Source of the DNA: Dictyostelium firmibasis
Lineage: Eukaryota; Evosea; Eumycetozoa; Dictyosteliales; Dictyosteliaceae
NCBI GenBank assembly: GCA_036169595.1
Contig: CM069765.1
Span: forward strand, 9,063,501 to 9,127,500
Direction: 5' to 3'
DNA: 64,000 bases
Shown here: one piece after another, positions 1 through 17,330 of the stretch
How the letters are laid out: the number at the start of each line of letters is the position of its first letter
How positions within the stretch are numbered: position 1 is the stretch's first letter
Program-made: the position numbers and the translations under genes
Notes under the pieces: model-generated
The model's input: only the letters and a program-made list of their open reading frames with translations
What the model was told of the DNA's origin: nothing
The model's database searches: none

Positions 1-682
1 AAGATAAAATATTTTTATTTGGCAAACTGAATTTTAAAAAACCATTTTGTAATGATGTTACTTAGATTTGGTGAGTTGTGATGAAGAAGTTTTGATCATC
101 GTTTACTAATTTTCCCATTCACAGAGTTAAAAAAAAAAAATGTAAATAAAGGTGTTTGTATAAACACTACAAAAATAATAGGTAGTGATACATTTTTTTT
201 TTATCTACGTAAATGTATATTTTAGATCTTCGATTTTCATCTTAGCCACAGGAATAATTTTAAATCCAATATATATATTTAAATTACAAATTATATTTTT
301 TCTTCTTAAAATTTTATTTTATTTTTAAAAAAAAAAAAAAAAAAAGATAGGATGGGTTTAACCAATAGCCATTAAAAATTTAAATTTTAATTGGAAATAG
401 CAACAACCAATAAAATTAAAATAAATAGAAATCCAACCAACCAACACCAAAATAAAAAAAAATTTCAAAAAAAAAAATTAATAAAAAAAAAAATTTTGAA
501 TTTTTTTCAAAAAAAAAAAAAAGATATTTTTAGTGTTTTTTTTTTTTTCTTTTTTTTTTTTTTATTATAAATAATAATTTATTCAAAATGGCAATCCAAA
601 CACAATAAAAAATATTTACATACAAATAATAAATATATTTAATTATTAATAGACAAATAAAATAAATAAATAAATAAATAAA
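1..682. other. A/T-rich intergenic region upstream of the Rac gene
   Basis: No coding potential is seen on either strand. The last 230 bases are homopolymer A and T tracts followed by an A-rich leader just before the ATG at 683, the usual look of a Dictyostelium promoter. No specific regulatory site can be named. Confidence 0.6.
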
Positions 683-1264
683 ATGCAAGCAATTAAATGT
701 GTAGTTGTTGGTGATGGAGCAGTTGGCAAGACATGTCTTTTGATATCTTATACGACCAATGCATTCCCAGGTGAATACATTCCAACAGTATTTGATAACT
801 ATTCAGCCAATGTAATGGTAGATGGTAAACCAATTAATCTCGGATTATGGGACACAGCAGGTCAAGAAGATTATGATCGTTTACGTCCACTTTCTTATCC
901 TCAAACAGATGTTTTCTTAATTTGTTTCTCAATCATATCTCCATCATCATTTGAGAATGTCAATGGTAAATGGCATCCAGAAATTTGTCATCATGCTCCA
1001 AATGTTCCAATCATTTTAGTTGGTACTAAAATGGATATGAGAGAAGATAAAGAAACTCAAGATAGATTAAAAGAAAAGAAACTCTTTCCAATTTCTTACG
1101 AACAAGGTCTTTCAAAAATGAAAGATATTAACGCCGTTAAATACCTTGAATGCTCTGCTCTAACTCAAAAAGGATTGAAAACTGTTTTTGATGAAGCAAT
1201 CAGATCCGTCATTAACCCACCACCAAAGAGACCTAAAACTGGCAAAAATTGTAATATCTTATAA
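683..1264 (+). CDS. Rac-family small GTPase (Rac1/RacF subgroup)
   Basis: A single-exon, 193-residue Rho/Rac GTPase of normal family length. Visible motifs are the P-loop GDGAVGKT (residues 10-17, Gly12 present), switch I around FDNY with the conserved Thr35, DTAGQE (57-62, Gln61 present), TKMD (115-118, usually TKLD) and ECSAL near 157. The C-terminus is a basic stretch [10 protein letters not shown] followed by the CAAX box CNIL, which predicts geranylgeranylation and membrane attachment. All nucleotide-binding residues are intact, so it should cycle between GTP and GDP and act on actin organisation, as Rac proteins do. It belongs with the closely related Dictyostelium Rac1A/B/C and RacF1/F2 group; the exact paralogue cannot be decided from memory. 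The ATG is preceded by an A-rich leader and no intron is needed. Confidence 0.97.
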   Translation: MQAIKCVVVGDGAVGKTCLLISYTTNAFPGEYIPTVFDNYSANVMVDGKPINLGLWDTAGQEDYDRLRPLSYPQTDVFLICFSIISPSSFENVNGKWHPEICHHAPNVPIILVGTKMDMREDKETQDRLKEKKLFPISYEQGLSKMKDINAVKYLECSALTQKGLKTVFDEAIRSVINPPPKRPKTGKNCNIL

Positions 1265-1499
1265 ATTTTAAATTATAATAATTATTTCAAGTGAATAAAT
1301 TATAATTTTAATTTTAAATCCACTTTGTACAATTATCTATTTTATTTTTCTTCTCATTTATTTTATATATTCATACGCCATTCAAATCAAAAAAAAAAAA
1401 AAAAAAAAAAAAATAAAATACAATAAATATTTTTTACCAACGTGCTGGTCCAAAATTTTCGCACTCGAAATAAAAAAAAAAAAAAATAAATTAAAAAAA

Positions 1500-2190
<691 letters not shown>

Positions 2191-2283
2191 TTTTATTATC
2201 ATTTAAATATAATTATAATAAAAAAATAAGAGGAAGGAGGTTAATATTATATATACAAATCTTAAGATAAAATAGATGGTCAT

Positions 2284-2537
2284 CTAATAATTGTTTGAAA
2301 TTACCATAACTGGGAAATATCTAATATTTTCTTTATATATATATTTAAACTTATCGTTGCCAAAAATTACCTTTAACCTATCAAATATGAATGGTTTTAA
2401 TGATTCTTCTCCATTGGAAGTTGTAAATGTTAACTCTAATTCTGAATATGTGTAATTTTTTTTTATTAATTGGGAGAATTCATTTGAAGGAATTGAATCC
2501 TGAGTGCTGGTTAATATTCGAAGTTTTTTTTTATCCA
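2284..2537 (-). pseudogene. Possible exon or gene fragment, unknown product
   Basis: This minus-strand open frame of about 84 codons has no ATG at its 5' end. It opens right after a splice-acceptor-like TTTTTTATCCAG on the minus strand. The translation is mixed and protein-like (for example LKPFIFDRLKVIFGNDKFKY, then ENIRYFPVMV) rather than low complexity, which argues against chance. It lies just upstream of the relic at 1500-2190 on the same strand and may be its former upstream exon. A donor-like ATG|GTAATT lies near its end. No family is recognised. Confidence 0.3.
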
Positions 2538-2860
2538 CTGGATAAAAAATGTAAATGTTGTAAATTTTATATATAAATTTATTTCGGGTTTAAAAAAAAA
2601 AAAAAGTATTTTTCTAAATAAAGTATTTTTATGGTGTCTTGGGTGCATCGGTTTGTTCAGCAAAAATAATCGATCTGCACGCGAAACGGCATAATTTAAT
2701 TAAAAAATATAAAATTTAAATCGAAAAAATTAAAATTTGTGTTTTTTAAAAATAAAAATCTCATATTTTAATTAAAATTAATTTTTTTATTTTTTTTTAT
2801 TTTATTTTTTTTATTTTTTTTTTTGACAAATGGTAATGGTATTATATTTGAAATATTGAT

Positions 2861-2946
2861 ACGATGAAGCAGAGATGGAAGATTGGGATGAGGAACTATT
2901 TGATCAAATAGTTCCTCATTCCAATCTTCTATCTCTGTTTCATCGT
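2861..2946. repeat. 43-bp-arm palindrome without spacer
   Basis: The arms are 2861-2903 and 2904-2946, centred on TGATCA. Only three positions mismatch, and all three would be G:U wobble pairs if the plus strand were transcribed. The sequence is not low complexity. Confidence 0.9.
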
Positions 2947-3049
2947 CTTCGTCTTCGTAGACATCCTGGATTGTTTTTAGTTTTGATTATTATTATTTTG
3001 ACTTTGATTTTGATATTGGTTTTGAGAAAATTGGTGATCAATTTGTAAA

Positions 3050-3790
3050 TGGTTAGTGAAGATCCCAATTATTCATATGATAATGATGATGATGCACCAC
3101 CCATTAATACGTTTTTGGATCATCAAATATTGAATTCAGAAATCTATTTGATTTAAATAATACCAATACACTTCCACTACCACTTCATCCACCACCATCC
3201 AATAATCCTGCTTCTTCATCAAGATCATAACTACTCCCACCACCACCGCTACTGCTACTACCTCTTGATCCACCACCATCTAATACCCTGCTTCTTCATC
3301 ACGATCATCCAATACTCCTGCTTCTTCATCATAATCATCCAATACACCTGCTTCTTCATCATGATCATCCAATACACCTGCTTCTTCATCACAATAACAA
3401 ACTCTCTTTAAATAATACCAATACTACTTCTACTACCTCTTCATCATCACCACCATTGAATACACCTGCCTCTTTATCAAGATCATCCAATACCACCACT
3501 ACCACTGCTACTGCTACTGCTACTGCTACTGCTACTGCTACTGCTACTGCTACTGCTACTGCTACTGCTACTGCTACTGCTACCTCTTCTTCATCACCAC
3601 AATCTAATACACCTGTTTCTTCATAACAATCATCTAATACACCTGCTTCATCATCCAATACCACCGCCACTGCTACTGCTACTATCTATTCTTCATCACC
3701 ACAATCTAATACACCTGCTTCTTCATCACAATCATCTAATACTGGTACTACTTTAAGAATGTCTTCATCTGTTTACCAAAAATTTTAGTA
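3050..3790 (+). pseudogene. Degraded Ser/Asn/Thr/Pro repeat gene
   Basis: The plus strand carries coding-like sequence broken by stops and frame changes. It starts around DPNYSYDNDDDAPPINTF (from about 3062). Another frame then gives FDLNNTNTLPLPLHPPPSNN, followed by 30-bp repeats encoding a Ser-rich unit close to SSSQSSNTPA. In consecutive repeats (3290-3410) one codon reads CGA, TAA, TGA and CAA, so two copies now carry stops. A CTACTG-type tract (3497-3582) and further SSNTPA-like units follow to about 3745. No single frame is open across the region. It is most simply a dead low-complexity gene. Confidence 0.5.
3497..3582. repeat. ACTGCT hexanucleotide tract
   Basis: Tandem ACTGCT units, about 14 copies, inside the degraded repeat gene. 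This is a Thr-Ala-type microsatellite, unlike the A/T-only tracts elsewhere in the window. Confidence 0.9.
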
Positions 3791-3898
3791 AGATCATATT
3801 GGCCTGCAACCATTATGGGATACAGATGGTCGTTTATATATGAAGAAATAGAATATATATTAAAAATTAAGTAGGTATGAATTTTTTTAAAAAAAAAG

Positions 3899-4021
3899 AA
3901 ATACATTTATATTAATGTATATAACTTGTAGATTGACCTATTTTAAAATTTATATACAATATTGTTTATTTTAAAATTTTAAAATAGGTCAATCTATATA
4001 TACATTAATATAAATGTATTT
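3899..4021. repeat. MITE-like inverted repeat (about 48-bp arms)
   Basis: The left arm (about 3899-3950) starts AATACATTTATATTAATGTA. The right arm (about 3971-4021) is its reverse complement apart from a five-base insertion (ACTTG) in the left arm. Roughly 20 bases separate the arms. The arms contain the unique core GATTGACCTATTTTAAAAT, so this is not chance A/T pairing. No transposase is present. Confidence 0.8.
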
Positions 4022-4460
4022 TAAAATGAACTAATACACCATGTAAAATATAATCTATATAGTTATTATATATATATATATTGTTATTATTTGGATAGTT
4101 TTAAAAAAAAATGAAATGAAAAAAAAATAAAAAAATAAAAAAATATTCACGACCAGCTGCAAAAATTTATTTCAAAAAAATTGAGAGTGCGGTAGGTGGA
4201 ATATATGAAATCTTGTAGTGAAGTGATGGAAATCAAAAAATTTTACATATGTTCTGTGCACTCAGTTTCCAAATGAAAGAAACCGTTTGTGAATATGCGA
4301 GTGAAATTTTTATAAAAAAAAAAAAAAAAATTTTAATATTTACCATTTACAATTTCCTATTTATATTTATTTATTTTATTATTTTATTATTTAATTTTTT
4401 TTGAATATTTTTTAATACATAATAAAAATTTACATACAAAAAAAATAATAAAAATTTTTT
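4022..4460. other. Intergenic region, no gene seen
   Basis: A/T-rich DNA with one less biased block at about 4147-4310 that has no open frame of note. The rest is homopolymer tracts downstream of the minus-strand FNIP gene. Confidence 0.5.
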
Positions 4461-10940
<6,480 letters not shown>

Positions 10941-11641
10941 TTGTTAACAAGCAGTCAAATTTTTACGAAAGCCATTTTTTTAAAAGGATTTTTTTTGGTG
11001 GAAAATTTTTGCCGTTTATTTTATTTTTTTTTATTTTTTATTTATTTTTTTTTTTCATTTTTTTTTTATTTTTTTATAAATAGAATAAGAAATAATAATT
11101 TCAAGTTCGATATTAATTTAATTTGATTTTTTTATTTTATTATATTTTATTTTGTTTTATCCCAAAAAAATTTAGTTTAATTGACTATTTTCTCTTTCTT
11201 ATTTTTTTTTTTAATTATTATTAATAAATTTAATTTAGAGTTTTATTTGAATATTTATTAATTAAATTTTGTGTTTTTTTTTTTTATTTACTTTTTTATT
11301 GTTATATTAAAATGAGAATCACTAAATTTAATTAAAAAAAAAAGAAAAAAAGTCAGTATAATTTTTCACTAAATAGACACAAATTTAAATTCAGTTTTTT
11401 ATGTGTGTCACCCAACATATTTTTACAAAAAGTTTTGTGAAAACATTTCAAAATTCATTAAATAATATTTGTAAATTCAAAACCCAAATGGGTTTATTTT
11501 ATTTTTTTTATATTTTTATTATTTATTTTATTTTTTCAATTTTCGTTGCTTTACTTTTTTTTTTTTTATTTTCATTATTATTACTATTATTTTTTTTGTA
11601 TTAATACATTAATTATATATATTATATTTAATTTAAAAAAA
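10941..11641. other. Divergent intergenic promoter region
   Basis: About 700 bases of A/T-rich DNA lie between the start of the minus-strand FNIP gene and the plus-strand small membrane protein gene, so promoters for both must be here. The overlapping open frames are Phe/Leu-rich readings of T tracts and are not genes. Confidence 0.6.
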
Positions 11642-11901
11642 ATGAATTATTCCCACACTGATATTGAAAATCAAAATGGTGCAGAATTAAAACAAATAAA
11701 AAGAGTTGAAGAAAGTAGAAATCAATATATTTTAAGGGAAAACATTGATTATTCTCATGACTGTCCATATTCTATTGCTTTTGTAATTTTGGGTGTTTTC
11801 TTTTGGTTACCATTTTTATTCAACATTGTATACATAAGATCACCAAATACTCATGCTAGAAGAATCGCCATTGCATCTGTAATCTTGGCAGTAAGTATTT
11901 A

Positions 11902-11933
<32 letters not shown>

Positions 11934-12041
11934 TATTATTTTTAATTTCTTTAGAGCATATATTTCTCTGCATTATTTGTCGGTTTAGTCATTTTAGGAA
12001 CTACTGTTGCTTATTACCAAGATAGTAATTGGATGTTATAA
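11642..12041 (+). CDS. Small two-transmembrane protein
   Basis: Two exons, 11642-11890 and 11955-12041. The intron has donor GTAAGT and acceptor TTTAG in phase 0, giving 111 residues. The N-terminal half is hydrophilic (DIENQNGAELKQIKRVEES). A first hydrophobic segment follows (about 55-70, SIAFVILGVFFWLPFLFNIV) and then, after a short basic loop (HARR), a second one (about 78-103) ending YYQDSNWML. Unspliced reading would run into a Lys-rich A tract, so the intron is well supported. No family is recognised. Both termini probably face the same side of the membrane. It lies tail to tail with the minus-strand gene 12089-15020 at only 47 bases. Confidence 0.85.
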
Positions 12042-12088
12042 AATAAATAAATTTAATAATTATTTTGTATCAACATTAATTTTTTTTA

Positions 12089-12997
12089 TTATCTGATTTT
12101 GGTATTTGTCTTTGTTTTAATTGAATCCAATTCACATTGAATTTCTAATGGTAATTGATCAAAATAAGGTAATGATTTGATATCAGATAAAGTGTTGAAT
12201 TTGGCTTGGCACCAAGATTTTAATAATTTTACATTATAGATTAAAGAGATATGATAGATATAACAAATATATTGAATATCAATTTGAGATCTAATTTTAG
12301 CTGCACAAGCATCCTTTGCCCTTGAAATTTGATGAGCATCACAAATGATGATCATATCTATACATTCATTTGAATCTTCAGGTACTTCTTCACTATAGCA
12401 ATAGTTCAATAGTAATCTTAAACTTGATGGTTGTGTTTCAAACAATTCAATTTCATTTTTATTACTTTCAATGAAACTACCACTTAACATTGTTTTAAAG
12501 TAACCTGATCCTGTATATGCAAATAATTTATAACTATCGATAGTTTCAACTTGTTGTTTTTTCTCTTTATCTGCTTCATCCACTGTATAATTATCACTAC
12601 CACCGCCACCAACTATACTACTACCACTATTACATTTAAATTTAATATCTGAATAAATTGAAGAGAATTCTAAATTTTTTAAAATTTTAAAATCTTCTGA
12701 TAATGTTGATTTTGGTAATTTATCTAATGATTTACTATGAGAGAAATTACAAAGGTATGCCAATCTTTCAATTTCTAAACAATGTGCTAATTGACCTAAT
12801 TCTTGATTTGTAGTTGGTGATAGAACTGTATGATCAGAGTAAATATATCTTAACAATAGAGATAGAATTGAAATTGAAGATATTGAAGGGAAACTTATAT
12901 ATAATACTCTATTTTCATTACCATTTATATCGAATGTACCTGTTGATTCAATGAATGATATTAAATTTGTAGTTTGTGTAAGTGGTATTTTACAATT

Positions 12998-13035
<38 letters not shown>

Positions 13036-14612
13036 CTTCGTCAGTGGTTGCAGTAATTTTATATTGTAATCTTAATAATTTATCAAATTTTTTTGAACGT
13101 GCAGCTAAAACAACTTGATTAGCTTGGATATATTGATCCTTATTATCATTGATAATTAGACGACAATCAGTGAACATTTGAAGATTTAAAGATTTTAATA
13201 ATTCTTCACCAAATATATTATGATCAGGTGATAATGATATCATTGTATTTGAACCACCAGCTGAGATTTTAAAAACACCACCAATAATTGGTTCATTGGT
13301 TGAGGATGCTTCAATTTTAACTCTAGTTAAATTGATTTCTGGATTTATCATCTCACCATGACCACATTGAAGCATGCTATTATCACCATAACAATAAACC
13401 TCACCTTGATCCGATAAAGCTACAACATGTTGATCACCAACTGCAAATGAATGAATTGGATAAGACTGTAGTGGTGCAACTAATTTTGGTTTATCTGAAA
13501 ATTCCGATATTCTAGTTAAATTAATCATACCCAATTGACTCTTTGAATTTACGCCCCATGAATATAGTAAACCACTTTCAGTTAAAACCGTTGTGAAATT
13601 AGTACCACAAGCAATTTGTTTTATAATTTCTTCGGAACCATTCATTTTTGAGGTTATTGAGACAATATCTGGATAGGATGATGAACTTAATTGACATGCT
13701 CTACCTAATCTTCCACTTGCACTTGAACCACATGTATAGACTCTACCATTTTGATCTAAAAATACAGAATGCCAACTACCGCATGATATAGATTTCATTT
13801 TAACAATACTTTGTATTCTTTTTGGTGTAGATTGAAAACCTAATCCATTTTCAGTATCTTTATAACCAAGTTTATTATGTAAATTACTACCGAAACTGTA
13901 CACATCACCATTTATACCCAATATCATAGAGTTATCACATCCTGCTGCTATTGCAATTGCAATTTCATTTAAATCATATCTATTTGATAATGTAATTAAA
14001 GTTGGTGTTGAAACTATATTAAATTCATCACCTAATCCTAATCTACCACTTGCACCATTACCCCATGAATAAACTTGTCCTAAATCATCCATTGCCATTG
14101 AGTGATGGGTACCACATGCTATTGATTTTATACGTTTATTTGAAAGTTCTAATATTTGAGTTGGTATTAATACATCTCTCTTCTTTTTATGACCTGTTTT
14201 ACCATATGAACATAGTCCGGAACTATATACTGTTCCAGTATCTGTTAAAATTAAATTATAGTTTTGTCCAAACTCTGTTTGAATTGGTGCTGAAATTTCA
14301 TCATTAAATAACATATTTGTGGCTTTAGAGTGTGATTTCAATGATAAACTACTCGTTAAAATCGAACCCCATTGATATATTGAAGTTTGCTCTGTCGTTA
14401 ACATTGATGTTTTCAATTTCTTTATTTGATTTGCAACTTGTTTATGATCCATCATAACTGCAATATCCAATGCTGTCATATTTCTATTATCTCTTAATGA
14501 TCCATCAACTAATTCTAATACTAATAATTTTGTAAAATCTAAATTATTTGATATTGCTGAAACATGTAATGGTGTCTTTAATTTTTTTAATAATAAAAAA
14601 AAAATATTAATA

Positions 14613-14649
<37 letters not shown>

Positions 14650-15020
14650 AGAAATTATAAATTAAAAATTAGAAATTTAATTATTTTAAAATAAATATTT
14701 ATATAAATTAATATATTTACTTCACCATATTCATTTGGTAAATCTAAAATTGATTTTGAATATATTTTAGTTGATTTAATTTTATCTACAATTGATTTAT
14801 ATTGAGAAGCTATACTATTTTCAACGGTTGATTGAATTATAAATGTTAAACAAGTATCACCATTTTTATCAACAAAACTAAAAAAATCTCTAACACTTTC
14901 TAATTTACAATTTGCAGCCATATTGGCAACTTTTAATGGTGGAAATGAATCAAATGTAATTGAGCCATCTAATATCTTTTCAAAATCTGAAGTTAATTCT
15001 CTACTATAATAATATGACAT
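12089..15020 (-). CDS. Ankyrin-RCC1-BTB-BTB protein
   Basis: Two exons, 15020-14721 and 14575-12089, with a 145-bp intron (GTAAAT...TTAAAG, phase 0), encode 928 residues. Splicing restores an ankyrin repeat: NEYGE joins TPLHVSAISNN and the next helix TALDIAVMMDH. RCC1-type repeats follow (about 170-550), each with the hallmark pattern VYSWGxGxxGRLG and IACGTxHS. Then come two BTB/POZ domains (about 560-710 with DCRLIINDNKDQYIQANQVV, and about 742-900 with SDIKFKC and GSGYFKTMLSGSF). A poly-Gln run separates strands of the first BTB domain. BTB pairs usually recruit cullin-3, and RCC1 propellers bind proteins or GTPases, so a ubiquitin-ligase adaptor role is plausible but inferred. The single-exon reading beginning at MTALDIAV would lose the first 132 residues. 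Confidence 0.9.
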
Positions 15021-15460
15021 TATTTTATAATATATATAACAATTATAATAAAAAAAAAATTAAAAAAATAAAGAGAAAAAAAAAAAAAAAATATATTAAT
15101 ATTAAAAAATTAATTTGGTAAAATTATGATAAAAAATCAAATCAGAATTTTTTTAGATTTTTTTTTTTTAATTTTGTTTGAGAAAAAAAAATAAAAAAAA
15201 AATAAAAAAAAAATAATTAAAAAAAAAAAAAAAAAAATTCTAACCGACACAAACACTGAAAATATTTATTATTTTCTTTGAATATTATTCAAATTTGATA
15301 ACATAAATAATAATTATTGAATAAATAAAAAAATAAATATATAAAAAAAAAAATTAAGTTCAATTTTTTAAAAAAAAAAAAAATTAAATAAAAAAAAAAA
15401 AAAATTAAATAAAAAAATTTAAAAAAAAAAAAAAAAAAAATTAAAAAATTAAAAAAAGAA

Positions 15461-15494
<34 letters not shown>

Positions 15495-15926
15495 AAGATC
15501 ATAAATTCTAATCAAACATTATCGCGAAATTCTATTTTTGCATAGAGAGTTCTCTTTTCTTTGTTTAAATTTTTTTTTTTAAAAAAAAATTTTCAAACCA
15601 GAGTTTTTATTTTTTTTTGTTTTTTTTTCAATTATTTGCCCAGCCAAAAAAGAAATAAGTGTCAAATGTTTGTTTTTTTTTTTTTTTTGAGTCTCATTTC
15701 TGGTAAATAATTAAAATTTGAGTGATAATTTTTTTAAATGGCTTTTTTTTTCCTTTTCTTTTTTTTTTTTTTTTTATAATAATACAAACAAAAAAAAAAA
15801 AAATACAAAGTTACAAAAAAAAAGAAAATAAAATAAAATAAAATAAAATAAAATAAAATAAAAATAAATAATAGAAAAAAATAGGTAAATTCAAAAATTA
15901 AAAATAGAATTTTAAGTTTTTTGAAT

Positions 15927-15958
<32 letters not shown>

Positions 15959-16004
15959 TTCTTTCTAAATAAATAAATAAATATTCTTTCTTTAAACAAT
16001 AAAA
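15021..16004. other. Divergent intergenic region, homopolymer-rich
   Basis: Nearly 1 kb of A and T tracts lies between two divergent genes. The only less biased stretch is about 15495-15740. No open frame, tRNA or repeat family is recognised. AAAAT pentamers repeat at 15828-15860. Confidence 0.6.
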
Positions 16005-16354
16005 ATGCCACAAACATATATTTCTGCAATTCCATCTATGGGTGATGATAAAGATAGAGTACACAAAACAACATGGAATTTTAAAAATTCTGGTTTTTCT
16101 ATTAATTATATTCTCGAAATTCATAAACATCAAGAAACTGTTACCATTAAAATGAACGATATCGTTGAAATACCATCAATTACAAGAGAATATGTTACGA
16201 GATTTACACTTGCTGGTGATACATTTTTAGTAACTCCTCCAACTAAATTTGTATGTTTTTTTATTTTTTTTTAATTTTTTATTATTAACTATTATTATTA
16301 TTATAATTATTATTATTTACCATTTTAATATTATTTTAATTTTATTTTTTTTAA

Positions 16355-16390
<36 letters not shown>

Positions 16391-16875
16391 ACTAACATAT
16401 TTAAAAATTATAATTCTTTTTTTATTTTTTTATTTAAAAACAGCATACACATTTTCGTTTATATAGAAATGGATATGATGTTATAAATAATGATGAATTT
16501 AATTTTACGAAAGATGGTTATTTTAAGAGTAAGGTTTTAGAAGTTATCTCGTGTGTATTGGTTGTTGGTATACCATATATTTTATACAAAGAGTCTGTAA
16601 TGAATAAAAATGAATGTATTATTGAAGTTTTAAATGATAAAGTTATTGAATGCGGTTTAAATAGAAGACCAAGATCACCAACGCCAGAAAAAGAAGAACA
16701 AGAACAACAACCACAAGAACCAGAAATACATCCACATTTACTTTTCCATTTACAATATCAACAACAACAACAACAACTTCTTTTACAACAACAACAACTT
16801 CAATTACAACAACAACAACTCCAACAACAACAAATTCAACAACAACATCAACAACCACAACAAGTTCAAATTTGA
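16005..16875 (+). CDS. Hypothetical protein with Gln-rich tail
   Basis: Two exons, 16005-16250 and 16444-16875, with a phase-0 intron of 193 bases (GTATGT donor, CAG acceptor) give 225 residues. The N-terminal 160 residues look globular, beta-rich and soluble: residues 20-60 include KTTWNFKNSGFSINYILEIH, and exon 2 begins HTHFRLYRNGYDVINNDEFN. A short hydrophobic strand (VISCVLVVGIPYILY) sits near 120-135. The last 60 residues are almost all Gln with Pro and Leu, a low-complexity tail. No family is recognised. The start ATG has an A-rich leader. An AAT tract follows within 90 bases of the stop. Confidence 0.75.
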
Positions 16876-16941
16876 ACCTCAATTAGTTTTAATCTTTTTT
16901 TCTTTCCTCAATTACTGAAAATATTCTGGTTGAAATGTATT

Positions 16942-17256
<315 letters not shown>

Positions 17257-17330
17257 GTTAGAATAAAAAAATTATTTTATAGAGAAAAAACTTTTTTTTT
17301 TTTATTATTTATCTTTTTTTTTTAAAATTA

